Under the pieces are notes generated by a model. That model saw only the letters and a program-made list of their open reading frames with translations. It was not told the origin of the DNA and did not search any database. Both the position numbers and the translations under genes were made by a program. A stretch of DNA of 64,000 nucleotides from an uncultured Flavobacteriales bacterium. Its GTDB lineage: Bacteria; Bacteroidota; Bacteroidia; Flavobacteriales; Weeksellaceae. The stretch covers positions 1-64,000 of the forward strand of contig CALJKL010000096.1 in NCBI GenBank assembly GCA_937973555.1, in the 5' to 3' direction. Below, one piece after another: positions 53,242-60,555 of this stretch; the first letter of the stretch is position 1, and each line of letters opens with the position of its first letter.

Positions 53242-53640
53242 GGGGTTGACTGGTTTCGACAGCAAGACCAATGGGTAAGTAAGCATGCAGAGAACCGTAG
53301 CGCGATCTCTTTAATCCCTTGCTACAAAATTATAACTGGCAACGAAGAGTTTGCTCTTGCTGCTTAATAACCGAAGTATAGTAGGTTTAGCAATTTCCGG
53401 AAGACAGTACGGAAGCGAGATGCTCCACAGAAGTTCTGTTTCGCGACGTCTGAGTCTGGGGTATAGCAATGCGGAAATAAGTTCTGAGAAACTTCGGCTT
53501 AGGAATGAAAACCATAGAAGATAAGCGTAAAGTTGGGTGCCTGTTCTCTGCTTTGCGACGAAAATCAATAACAGAATAAGCATGTAGAAAGCTTGCGTAT
53601 TGCTTGTTTGGACGAGGGTTCGAATCCCTCCAACTCCACA
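53242..53640 (+). ncRNA. ssrA: Transfer-messenger RNA (tmRNA)
   Basis: The 5' end GGGGUUGACUGGUUUCGAC and the 3' end with GGUUCGAAUCCCUCCAACUCCA are the conserved tmRNA termini; the 5' GGGGUUG pairs with the 3' CAACUCC to form the acceptor stem. The length is about 400 bases. The tag reading frame at about 53338-53367 gives G-N-E-E-F-A-L-A-A followed by two stops, with the ALAA end recognised by ClpXP. The 3' CCA end does not appear to be encoded after the discriminator base. tmRNA rescues stalled ribosomes together with SmpB. Confidence 0.95.
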
Positions 53641-53683
53641 ATAAGCATTGAAAATCAACGATTTACAATGTTTACACCCTAAA

Positions 53684-53710
53684 AAACACCCGATTTTAAA
53701 TTGGGTGTTT
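53684..53710. terminator. Hairpin between tmRNA and hsdM
   Basis: Thirteen-base arms (aaacacccgattt / aaattgggtgttt, one G-U pair) with A and T runs on the two sides. It can terminate both the tmRNA and the convergent hsdM. Confidence 0.75.
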
Positions 53711-55192
53711 TTATTTCAAAGTATTCACAATTGTTCTAAAACTTTCTAATGCAGATTCTATGTTTTCTACAATATCATTAGCTATTTCATCGGGTTCTGG
53801 TAAGTTGTCTAAATCTGCTAGAGATTGGTCTTTGAGCCAAGTAATATCTAAACTGGTTTTGTCTCTTGCCAAAATATCTTCATACGTAAACTTTCTCCAT
53901 CTTCCTTCCGGATTGTTTTCTGCATGAAAGGTTTCTTTTCTTTTGCCTACATTTCCTTCTTGATATAACTCGATAAACTCTTGTAAATCTTGTAATTTTA
54001 AAGGGTTTTTCTTTAAGGTATGATGAATATTGGTACGGTAATCATATACCCAAACTTCTTTAGTCCATGATTGTTTGCTGGATGGTTTTCCGTCAAAAAA
54101 TAGAACATTCGCTTTTACACCATTGGCATAGAAAATACCTGTTGGCAAACGTAAAATGGTATGCAAATCTGTGGTTTCCATTAGTTTTTTGCGTACCGTT
54201 TCTCCTGCTCCTCCTTCAAACAAAACATTGTCTGGCAATACTACCGCTGCTTTTCCTGTTTCTTTGAGCATGGTTTTGATATGCTGTACAAAGTTCAACT
54301 GTTTGTTGCTGGTAGTTACCCAAAAATCTTGACGATTATACGTTAACTCATCTTTTTCTTGTTCTCCTGCTTCATTGGTAAACGTCATACTGCTTTTTTT
54401 ACCAAAAGGCGGATTGGCAAGGATATAATCAAAACGCTCTCCTGAATCTGCAATTAGCGAATCATTAGGCGAAATAAAATTATCAGAATCTATGTCTCCA
54501 ATATTATGCAGAAACAAATTCATTAAAGCCAATCGTCTGGTACTGGCTACAATTTCATTGCCTTTGAAAGTATGGTACTTTAAAAATTGTCTTTGTTCTT
54601 TATCTAGATTATTGCGTTCTGTAAGCCAATCATAAGCTGCCAAAAAGAAACCTCCCGTTCCACAAGCTGGGTCTCCTATGGTTTTGCTAGGTTCTGGATT
54701 AATACAGGCTACCATTGCTTTAATTAAAGGACGAGGTGTAAAATACTGTCCTGCTCCACTTTTGGTATCTTCTGCGTTTTTCTCTAGCAAACCTTCATAA
54801 ATATCTCCTTTGTCTTTTACGCCCATCATTACCCATTGTTCTGCATCTATCATTTTGATGAGTTTGTAGAGTTTGGCAGGATCTTGTATTTTGTTTTGAC
54901 TTTTAGCAAATATTTGCCCAAGAATGCCTTTGCTTTTGCCGAGTTCTCTTAACATTAAGCTGTAATGCACTTCCAGAGCTTCTCCGCTGTATTGTAAGAG
55001 GCTTTCCCAAGTGTATTCTTTAGGAATGTTTAAATTACGGTTATGGGGTGGCAAACTGTATTCGTGTGCCATTTTTAGGAAAAGCAAATAGGTAAGCTGT
55101 TCTAGGTAATCTCCATAACCTACTCCATCATCTCTTAAGGTGTTACAAAACGCCCATACTTTGCTTACTATTGCCGAATTATTGTTGCTCAT
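53711..55192 (-). CDS. hsdM: Type I restriction-modification DNA methyltransferase HsdM
   Basis: A 493-residue N6-adenine methyltransferase subunit of type I systems. An N-terminal helical domain (1-130) is followed by the MTase core: QYFTPRPLIKAM, motif I DPACGTGGFF (174-183), and motif IV NPPFG (260-264). It would need a specificity subunit (HsdS) and, for restriction, HsdR; neither is in the window, and the gene ends 71 bp before the tmRNA. It starts 1 bp after the Panacea antitoxin stop, so it is the last gene of the toxin-antitoxin operon. The length is complete, so this is an intact but orphan methylase. Confidence 0.93.
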   Translation of the reverse strand: MSNNNSAIVSKVWAFCNTLRDDGVGYGDYLEQLTYLLFLKMAHEYSLPPHNRNLNIPKEYTWESLLQYSGEALEVHYSLMLRELGKSKGILGQIFAKSQNKIQDPAKLYKLIKMIDAEQWVMMGVKDKGDIYEGLLEKNAEDTKSGAGQYFTPRPLIKAMVACINPEPSKTIGDPACGTGGFFLAAYDWLTERNNLDKEQRQFLKYHTFKGNEIVASTRRLALMNLFLHNIGDIDSDNFISPNDSLIADSGERFDYILANPPFGKKSSMTFTNEAGEQEKDELTYNRQDFWVTTSNKQLNFVQHIKTMLKETGKAAVVLPDNVLFEGGAGETVRKKLMETTDLHTILRLPTGIFYANGVKANVLFFDGKPSSKQSWTKEVWVYDYRTNIHHTLKKNPLKLQDLQEFIELYQEGNVGKRKETFHAENNPEGRWRKFTYEDILARDKTSLDITWLKDQSLADLDNLPEPDEIANDIVENIESALESFRTIVNTLK

Positions 55193-55193
55193 T

Positions 55194-56198
55194 TTAGATT
55201 TGTATTAATTCAAAAGCATATTCATAACTAATGACATTCTTTGCTTGTTCATTTTCTTTCCATGCTTTTTCTAAATGACTTAATTCAATGATTTCATTAG
55301 TGCTAGTCGTTTTAAAAGTATTAACTACTTTATTTAAAACCTCTAGTTCTGAATCTGAAAAAAGAGTACTATTAAACGGACGGTCTGCTCTAGCAATAAA
55401 CTGTTCACCAAAACCACCATCTGAAAATTCTTTATAATGAATATTTATTTCATCTTTATTAGCTAAATATTCAAAAACACTTTGAAAATTATGTGGAACT
55501 GGCCCCATATCAATGGCATGATAACGCACTCCACTTATAGAAAAACAACTTTGTTTAAACATTAAAAAATCGGCATAAAACAACAATTTATTCATCTTGG
55601 TTTTATAAGGCTTTATATGTTCTGAAAAATAAACTACCATTTCGGTAAATTTTTCAAAACTAGGATTACGGTAGCCAGAAAAAGCATCTGCTAAATGATT
55701 GCCTAAAAGGTAATTTTTTATATTGAAAGTAAAACTGTTTCTTGTTCTTTCTTCTATAAGTACGTTTGCCTTTTGAATGTATTTTTCTTTTGTTTTTTCG
55801 TCTAACGATTCACACAAACGTGCCAAATCAATAAATTTATCTGGGTCACTAATCATTTGTATCAAACGAGCATTAGAAACACTTGGCATTTCTCCTGCTT
55901 CATACTGTCGATAACTATTGATGCCAAAACCTAAAATTTCTGCCATCTTACTTGCCGATACACCATATTTTTGCCGAATGGCAATAATTTCATCTGGAAA
56001 CGGAATGTTGAATTTATCTCGGTATTGATTGTACAATTGATTTAAATTGATTTCATCTAGGTTAGTTGTGGTAAATTGTTCTCCACTATCTTCACATTTA
56101 TAATAATGAAACACGATTTGAAAATGTTCCTTTCTAAAATCCATGGTTCTTTTTTCGGTAACCAAGGGCATTTCTTTACCTGTGATGGGACTTTTCAT
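55194..56198 (-). CDS. HTH-Panacea (DUF4065) antitoxin-like protein
   Basis: A 334-residue two-domain protein. The N-terminus (1-50) resembles the MqsA zinc ribbon but has lost most of its cysteines (SPITGKEM for C-P-x-C; YKCEDSGEQFTT). Next is an XRE-type helix-turn-helix (about 65-125: AIRQKYGVSASKMAEILGFG, NSYRQYEAGEMPSVSNARLI). The C-terminus (about 170-334) is a Panacea/DUF4065 domain (KMNKLLFYADFLMFKQ, GVRYHAIDMGPVPHNF). Panacea proteins are antitoxins that neutralise very different toxins. It lies between a small toxin candidate and hsdM with gaps of 7 and 1 bp. DNA binding to the upstream palindrome is inferred. Confidence 0.85.
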   Translation of the reverse strand: MKSPITGKEMPLVTEKRTMDFRKEHFQIVFHYYKCEDSGEQFTTTNLDEINLNQLYNQYRDKFNIPFPDEIIAIRQKYGVSASKMAEILGFGINSYRQYEAGEMPSVSNARLIQMISDPDKFIDLARLCESLDEKTKEKYIQKANVLIEERTRNSFTFNIKNYLLGNHLADAFSGYRNPSFEKFTEMVVYFSEHIKPYKTKMNKLLFYADFLMFKQSCFSISGVRYHAIDMGPVPHNFQSVFEYLANKDEINIHYKEFSDGGFGEQFIARADRPFNSTLFSDSELEVLNKVVNTFKTTSTNEIIELSHLEKAWKENEQAKNVISYEYAFELIQI

Positions 56199-56205
56199 GT
56201 TTTTT

Positions 56206-56553
56206 TTATTTTAAAGGATAGTGCATTTTATGTTCTGCTAAATGAAATGAGATACAGATTACTGAAGTTCCCAAGGCTCCCAAAGTAATTTTAATATATA
56301 CTTCTTGCTTTTTGATGGTTTTACCAAACACCCACATATCCGAACCTCCATATAGTTTTTCTTCTATGGGACCTTGACTATAATCTTTAGCTGTTAGATT
56401 TTCTAAAATTGTTTTACGCTCTATAGGTCTTATCTCTAAAGCGGCTAATGTTTGTGCATTTTTGCCTCGTTCATCTCGAAAAAGAATATCCCAAATTTCC
56501 ATTTTGGTTTTGAAGTCTTTTAAAAAAGCGGTTACTTCTTTTTCTGTACTCAT
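56206..56553 (-). CDS. Candidate toxin of a Panacea TA module, MqsR-like
   Basis: A 115-residue protein. The N-terminus is helical and charged (EVTAFLKDFKTKMEIWDILFRDERGKN). The C-terminal half is a beta-sheet of the form L-x-x-L-T-A-K-D-Y, GGSDMWVFGKTIKKQEVYIKITLG, CISFHLAEHKMHYPL, which resembles the MqsR/RelE-type fold (D-F/Y ... W-x-F-G ... Y-I-K-I ... I-S-F). MqsR toxins cleave mRNA at GCU sites. The similarity is by pattern only, so the activity is inferred. It is first in the operon with the Panacea antitoxin and hsdM; toxin-first order matches mqsRA. Confidence 0.6.
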   Translation of the reverse strand: MSTEKEVTAFLKDFKTKMEIWDILFRDERGKNAQTLAALEIRPIERKTILENLTAKDYSQGPIEEKLYGGSDMWVFGKTIKKQEVYIKITLGALGTSVICISFHLAEHKMHYPLK

Positions 56554-56568
56554 GTGCTTTTATCTTTG

Positions 56569-56608
56569 CAAATATAGTAAAATAATTAAAAATTCAACTT
56601 TAAAGTTG
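56569..56608 (-). promoter_or_regulatory. Promoter and palindromic operator of the toxin-antitoxin-hsdM operon
   Basis: On the minus strand TATATTTG (56569-56576) matches the -7 consensus. A TTG (56595-56597) lies 18 bases upstream and matches the -33 box. This TTG is the end of a perfect 14-bp palindrome CAACTTTAAAGTTG (56595-56608), which is placed to act as an operator for the HTH antitoxin. The -7 box is 15 bases before the toxin ATG. Confidence 0.6.
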
Positions 56609-56644
56609 TAAAATAAGCAAATAATTTATGAAATAACACTTTTA

Positions 56645-58043
56645 CCCCAAATTACGCAGTTGAAATTTTTTGAGATAAGTCTATGGGGTAATCCCAAATT
56701 CCGACGAACCATTTTCTGCGTTTTTTGGTGAGTGCAATCTTCAGTTTGAGTGTGTCACCTACTTTTTCAAAATAAGCTCCAATAGCAAAGGTTCTATATC
56801 GTAGTGTAGATAATGTTTTCTGCGTTTTTTCCTGAAGAACAAACAGTCTGAAAATTGACATCAGATTATAAGCAATCATCGAAAATATAAGTGCAGCTTC
56901 TGTAGGGAAAAAGCCTTTAAGGTTAAAACTTTCGGCTCCAAAATCTGCCTTTAATTCCTTGATTCGATTCTCTGCATCGCCTCTGTTTCGGTACGTTCTC
57001 CAAACATCTGTTGCCGATTGTTCTTGGTTGGTAATATAGGCTGAATAGCGATAATTTCTATGGATTTCATCTTCCGGAAACAGGCTTAATATTCGGCCTG
57101 CCGCATTCGGCCGTTGTGCTATTTTTTGCCTTACAATGACTATCCTTCTTGGCTTTTCCCAGTTTTTTGCTTGATAATATTTGTCGCAAATTTCGATGCC
57201 CTCATCAACTTTTATCCAAAAATCTTGCTGGTCTATCAAGTGTTGAATGGGGTGAGTAAATTTTGCAGCGATGATGTATTGGAGTGTTTTTAATTCAAGA
57301 TAATCCATAATGTCTTTCTGGAAAAAACCACTATCCAAACGAACTAATCCTACTTTCTTATCCCCAAAATTTAAGAGTGTTTCTTCTAAAAATCCTACAA
57401 AATTATTTGCCGAAGAAGTATTGCCGCTCCTGAGCCAAAAATTAGCGACCATCTTTACATCGTTCACAAATGCAATGATAGGATGATGGCTGTTTCTTCC
57501 TTTTTTCTTAGGATTGTAGCCTTTTTTTGCTCCCTCTTGCTCTCCGTATCGAGTAATTACAGATGAATCAATGTCTAACGTAAAATAATTGAGGTTCAAA
57601 TTCTGAAAAAACCAACTGAAAAAATGATGCCCAACTTGCTGGTTGATGTGTTGTGTAAACTTGCCAAAATAGCGTTTATATGCGTCCTGAGCAGGGGTCT
57701 TTCGCCAGTCAAATATTTCCCCAAGAGCCTTATCTGCACGGGTAATTTCTGTGTGCAAAAAACGATTGGCGCCACACCAAATACTCGTAATAAAAGATTC
57801 AAGCAAAACTTCTTTTTTATAAGAATTATTGGAAAGTGACACAGGTAAAGATTCGCATTTTTCAATTTGCTCTCTAAAGCCGATTTTGTCCAACATTTGC
57901 TTTAAAAACACCATGCCTCCCCAAGGCGTAATCTCTTTATTGGTAAAGGATAGCTCGAATTTCATCGCTTATTTTTTTCTACTGCTACGCAGTTGGATAT
58001 TAGAATACTAAAATACTCTTTTTTTTCTATTGCGGAATTTGGG
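56645..58043 (-). mobile_element. IS1380-family insertion sequence
   Basis: About 1.4 kb bounded by imperfect terminal inverted repeats: ccccaaattacgcagt on the left and, on the right, attgcggaatttggg, which pairs with it with a few mismatches and one extra C. A possible 4-bp target duplication, ttta, flanks it (56641-56644 and 58044-58047). The single transposase fills most of the element and ends within the left repeat. The exact ends are estimates by eye. Confidence 0.7.
56652..57965 (-). CDS. IS1380-family DDE transposase
   Basis: A full-length 437-residue DDE group 1 transposase of the IS1380 family. Typical blocks are ITPWGGMVFLKQMLDKIG at the start, the first catalytic aspartate in LDIDSSVITRYGEQEGAKKGYNPKKKGR, the second in GLVRLDSGFF, and the catalytic glutamate region YRNRGDAENRIKELKADF. 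No frameshift or internal stop is seen, so the element may still be active. The stop codon lies in the left inverted repeat. It is upstream of, and co-directional with, the toxin operon. Confidence 0.92.
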   Translation of the reverse strand: MKFELSFTNKEITPWGGMVFLKQMLDKIGFREQIEKCESLPVSLSNNSYKKEVLLESFITSIWCGANRFLHTEITRADKALGEIFDWRKTPAQDAYKRYFGKFTQHINQQVGHHFFSWFFQNLNLNYFTLDIDSSVITRYGEQEGAKKGYNPKKKGRNSHHPIIAFVNDVKMVANFWLRSGNTSSANNFVGFLEETLLNFGDKKVGLVRLDSGFFQKDIMDYLELKTLQYIIAAKFTHPIQHLIDQQDFWIKVDEGIEICDKYYQAKNWEKPRRIVIVRQKIAQRPNAAGRILSLFPEDEIHRNYRYSAYITNQEQSATDVWRTYRNRGDAENRIKELKADFGAESFNLKGFFPTEAALIFSMIAYNLMSIFRLFVLQEKTQKTLSTLRYRTFAIGAYFEKVGDTLKLKIALTKKRRKWFVGIWDYPIDLSQKISTA

Positions 58044-58060
58044 TTTAAAATCTATCTTTG
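58030..58060 (+). promoter_or_regulatory. Promoter spanning the IS right end
   Basis: TATCTTTG (58053-58060) is a -7 box 15 bases before the GyrI-like gene. The best -33 TTG (58030-58032) at 20-base spacing lies inside the right inverted repeat of the insertion sequence, so the promoter may be a hybrid. Confidence 0.4.
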
Positions 58061-58075
58061 TATAAAATTAGCCTT

Positions 58076-58546
58076 ATGGAATTCAAAAACAACATTGAAA
58101 TAAAAATCATTCCCGAAATGCATCTCGCAACGGTAAGAAGTGTAGGCGTGCAAAATATGATGAAAGCTTATGATCAATTGATTTCATGGGCAATTACAAA
58201 AAAACTATTCCCAAAAGAAAATGTAAAAATGATCACCGTATATCATGACAGTTTCAAAACTACTCCAGCAGACAAAGTAAGAATGAGCGCGGGAATGCTT
58301 TTGGAAGAGCCTATGGTAGCGGACGGAGATGTTTTGCCCGAAGCATTATCTTCGGGAAAATATATTGTTGGAAGTTATTTTATCCCGCATGAAGAATTCG
58401 GGAATGCTTGGGGCGCCCTTTTTCAATGGATGAATGAAAACGGTTTCCATTATAGAAACACACCTCCTTTTGAAATCTACCACAACAACTATCAGGATCA
58501 TCCGGAGAAAAAAAGTTTGGTGGATTTTTACATCCCCGTTTTGTAA
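58076..58546 (+). CDS. GyrI-like / AraC effector-binding domain protein
   Basis: A 156-residue stand-alone GyrI-like domain (about 1-156): IEIKIIPEMHLATVRSVG, the KTTPADKVRMSAGMLLEE central part, GKYIVGSYFIPHEEFGNAW and the end FEIYHNNYQDHPEKKSLVDFYIPVL. The conserved glutamate of effector-binding domains would be in this last block. GyrI-like proteins bind small or cyclic molecules or inhibit DNA gyrase (E. coli SbmC). No DNA-binding domain is attached. I use the ATG; a TTG six codons upstream overlaps the -7 box. Confidence 0.82.
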   Translation: MEFKNNIEIKIIPEMHLATVRSVGVQNMMKAYDQLISWAITKKLFPKENVKMITVYHDSFKTTPADKVRMSAGMLLEEPMVADGDVLPEALSSGKYIVGSYFIPHEEFGNAWGALFQWMNENGFHYRNTPPFEIYHNNYQDHPEKKSLVDFYIPVL

Positions 58547-58636
58547 CCATTCAGTTAAGAAAAACAACCGTTCGGTAAGATATTATTTAAAAAGGCAAAG
58601 GCTCTTGGTACATTTGTCTCATTAAAATAAAAAATT

Positions 58637-59962
58637 ATGCAACCCAGAATTATCTCCTTATTTTGGATTAGTCTTGGAATAGGATGTGTTTCATTTCTTA
58701 TAACCGCACACTCCAAAACTCTGGAAAATCTTATCATCAATATTCTTATTTCATCTATGTATACATTTGTGATTGGGATGGGAAATATGATGTTGAATGA
58801 TTTTTTGGATCAAAAATTTTCTTGGATAGAAGAAACAAAATCCAGAGCCATAGCAGCAATAACAGGCACCTTAATCCTAAACATCGTTTTGGTTTTGGTA
58901 TGTAACTACATCAATTTTGTTGTTATTCAAAAACGAAGTCTAGAAAATCTGTTTAATGGAGAGCTAAACTTCATAAATTGGTTTTTCATCAATTTTGCGT
59001 TGTTGATTGCTGCCATAGGCCATGCTAGGGGCTTTATGCTCGCCATGAAACAGAATGCCAAAAAAGAAGTGGTAGAGCAAAAACTGATTGCTAAATCTGC
59101 CAACGCACAATTTGAGAGTTTGAAGAATCAACTAGACCCTCATTTCTTGTTCAACTCTTTGAACGTCTTAAGCTCTTTAATAGACGAAAACCCCAATCAG
59201 GCACAGCAGTTTACAGACTCTATGTCCAAAATTTACCGCTATGTTTTGGAACAAAAAGACAAAGAACTGGTCTCTGTAAAAGAGGAAATCAATTTTGCCA
59301 AAACCTATTGCGAATTATTGAAAACCCGCTTTGAAGACAGCGTAAGTTTTGAATTTCACATCTCCGATGAAGACCAAAAAGGCTATGTGGTGCCACTTTC
59401 TTTGCAGTTGCTTTTAGAAAATGCCATCAAACATAATTTTGCCACAGTTGCTAAACCACTGCACATTAAAATATACTCGGAAAACGGCAACCTCATCATC
59501 GAAAATAATCATCAGGCAAGGGAATTGCCCAATAATTCTACGGGTGTGGGCTTAGCAAATATCGTCTCAAGGTATAACCTATTGACGAGCAGAAATGTCT
59601 TTGTAGAAAAATCTGAAACCTTTTTTAGGGTAAAACTTCCTATTTTAACAGAAAAAATAAACACAATGACTAATACCCCATCACAAGACCAAACGGCTTA
59701 CAAAAAAGCCGCCAAAAGAGTAGAAGAACTGAAAGGTTTCTACGGAAATCTTATGTCATACTGCGTTTTCATTCCGTTTTTGTTTTTTATCAACTGGCAA
59801 ACCAGCCCTAATTATTGGTGGGCTTTCTGGCCAATGTTTGGCTGGGGAATTGGGATTTCTATTCATGCCCTCAAAACCTTTGGCATTGGAAAAGCCTGGG
59901 AAGAAAAACAGATTAGAAAATACATGCAGAAAGAAGAAAATAAAGCAAGTAATTGGAATTAA
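58637..59962 (+). CDS. LytS-type sensor histidine kinase fused to a C-terminal 2TM domain
   Basis: A 441-residue kinase. Four predicted membrane helices (about 5-25, 33-55, 72-97 and 110-130) precede the His_kinase domain with the phospho-acceptor H169 in QLDPHFLFNSLN. The ATPase N-box is ENAIKHNF (261-268) and the G-box region STGVGLANI. The kinase ends near residue 340 (VKLPILTEK). A 2TM domain follows (about 352-432, AYKKAAKRVEELKGFYGNL ... WEEKQIRKYMQKE) of the same kind as the next three genes. An ATG at residue 344 (59666) could start a separate 2TM protein. It is in one operon with three 2TM proteins and a LytTR regulator. Confidence 0.92.
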   Translation: MQPRIISLFWISLGIGCVSFLITAHSKTLENLIINILISSMYTFVIGMGNMMLNDFLDQKFSWIEETKSRAIAAITGTLILNIVLVLVCNYINFVVIQKRSLENLFNGELNFINWFFINFALLIAAIGHARGFMLAMKQNAKKEVVEQKLIAKSANAQFESLKNQLDPHFLFNSLNVLSSLIDENPNQAQQFTDSMSKIYRYVLEQKDKELVSVKEEINFAKTYCELLKTRFEDSVSFEFHISDEDQKGYVVPLSLQLLLENAIKHNFATVAKPLHIKIYSENGNLIIENNHQARELPNNSTGVGLANIVSRYNLLTSRNVFVEKSETFFRVKLPILTEKINTMTNTPSQDQTAYKKAAKRVEELKGFYGNLMSYCVFIPFLFFINWQTSPNYWWAFWPMFGWGIGISIHALKTFGIGKAWEEKQIRKYMQKEENKASNWN

Positions 59963-59964
59963 TT

Positions 59965-60261
59965 ATGGAAAATCAAGAGAATTATAATAAAAAAATTGCC
60001 TACCAAAAAGCAGAAAAAAGAGTAAAAGAAATCAGAACGTATTACTACATAGTTATAGGATTTCTAATTGCAAGTTATTTCATTGTGAGAAAAAATTACT
60101 CTGGAAACATCTTTGATATAGCAAGAAATTATTCTGTTTGGATGGTAATTTCTTGGGCAATTTTTATTCTTGGGTATGGAATTTATCTTTTTGTTCCCTA
60201 TTTTCACAAATGGGAGGAAAAGAAAATCAACGAACTCATGAATAAAAACAATAATTTTTAA
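59965..60261 (+). CDS. 2TM domain protein
   Basis: A 98-residue 2TM-domain membrane protein: an amphipathic N-terminus with the A-x-KRVKEIRTYY motif, two helices (about 30-48 and 60-80) and the C-terminal WEEKKINELM motif. It starts 2 bp after the stop of the kinase gene and is 10 bp from the next 2TM gene. The first of three stand-alone copies; the ATG is chosen because the TTG upstream lies within the kinase coding region. Probably an accessory protein of the kinase, but no partner is proven. Confidence 0.85.
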   Translation: MENQENYNKKIAYQKAEKRVKEIRTYYYIVIGFLIASYFIVRKNYSGNIFDIARNYSVWMVISWAIFILGYGIYLFVPYFHKWEEKKINELMNKNNNF

Positions 60262-60271
60262 CATACACATT

Positions 60272-60553
60272 ATGGAAAATCAAGATTTAGAAAAAATAAA
60301 ATATGAAGCTGCAAAATCACACGTGGTTGCCATTAAGAAATTTGCCATCAGCTTGGTTGTTTTCTGCGTTTTATTCCTCCTTTTTTTTGGCTCAGACCTT
60401 TTAAATATTGACGGATTACATTTTAATTTTAGCAGGGTCTCCATCGTTTTTTGGATTTGGGGAATTATCTTGGCAGTAAGAGGCGTAAAACTTTTTGTTT
60501 TTGATTATGACTGGGAAAGGAAAACCATTGAAAAATATATGAAAAACAAATAA
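60272..60553 (+). CDS. 2TM domain protein
   Basis: A 93-residue 2TM-domain protein with the same layout as its neighbours: a helical start ending in AKSHVVAIKKFAI, two membrane helices (about 25-43 and 55-73), and DWERKTIEKYM at the end. The middle of the three stand-alone copies. The N-terminal motif is the most degenerate of the set (K-S-H-V-V-A-I-K in place of K-R-V-x-x-x-K). Confidence 0.85.
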   Translation: MENQDLEKIKYEAAKSHVVAIKKFAISLVVFCVLFLLFFGSDLLNIDGLHFNFSRVSIVFWIWGIILAVRGVKLFVFDYDWERKTIEKYMKNK

Positions 60554-60555
60554 TC

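Noticed and set aside
53311..53658. Open frames on the minus strand across the tmRNA
   Set aside because: The region has full tmRNA termini and a tag frame on the plus strand. The antisense peptides have no domain and no start signal.
53711..55192. A complete type I restriction system
   Set aside because: No hsdS or hsdR is present. HsdM is followed directly by a terminator and the tmRNA, and preceded by the antitoxin gene.
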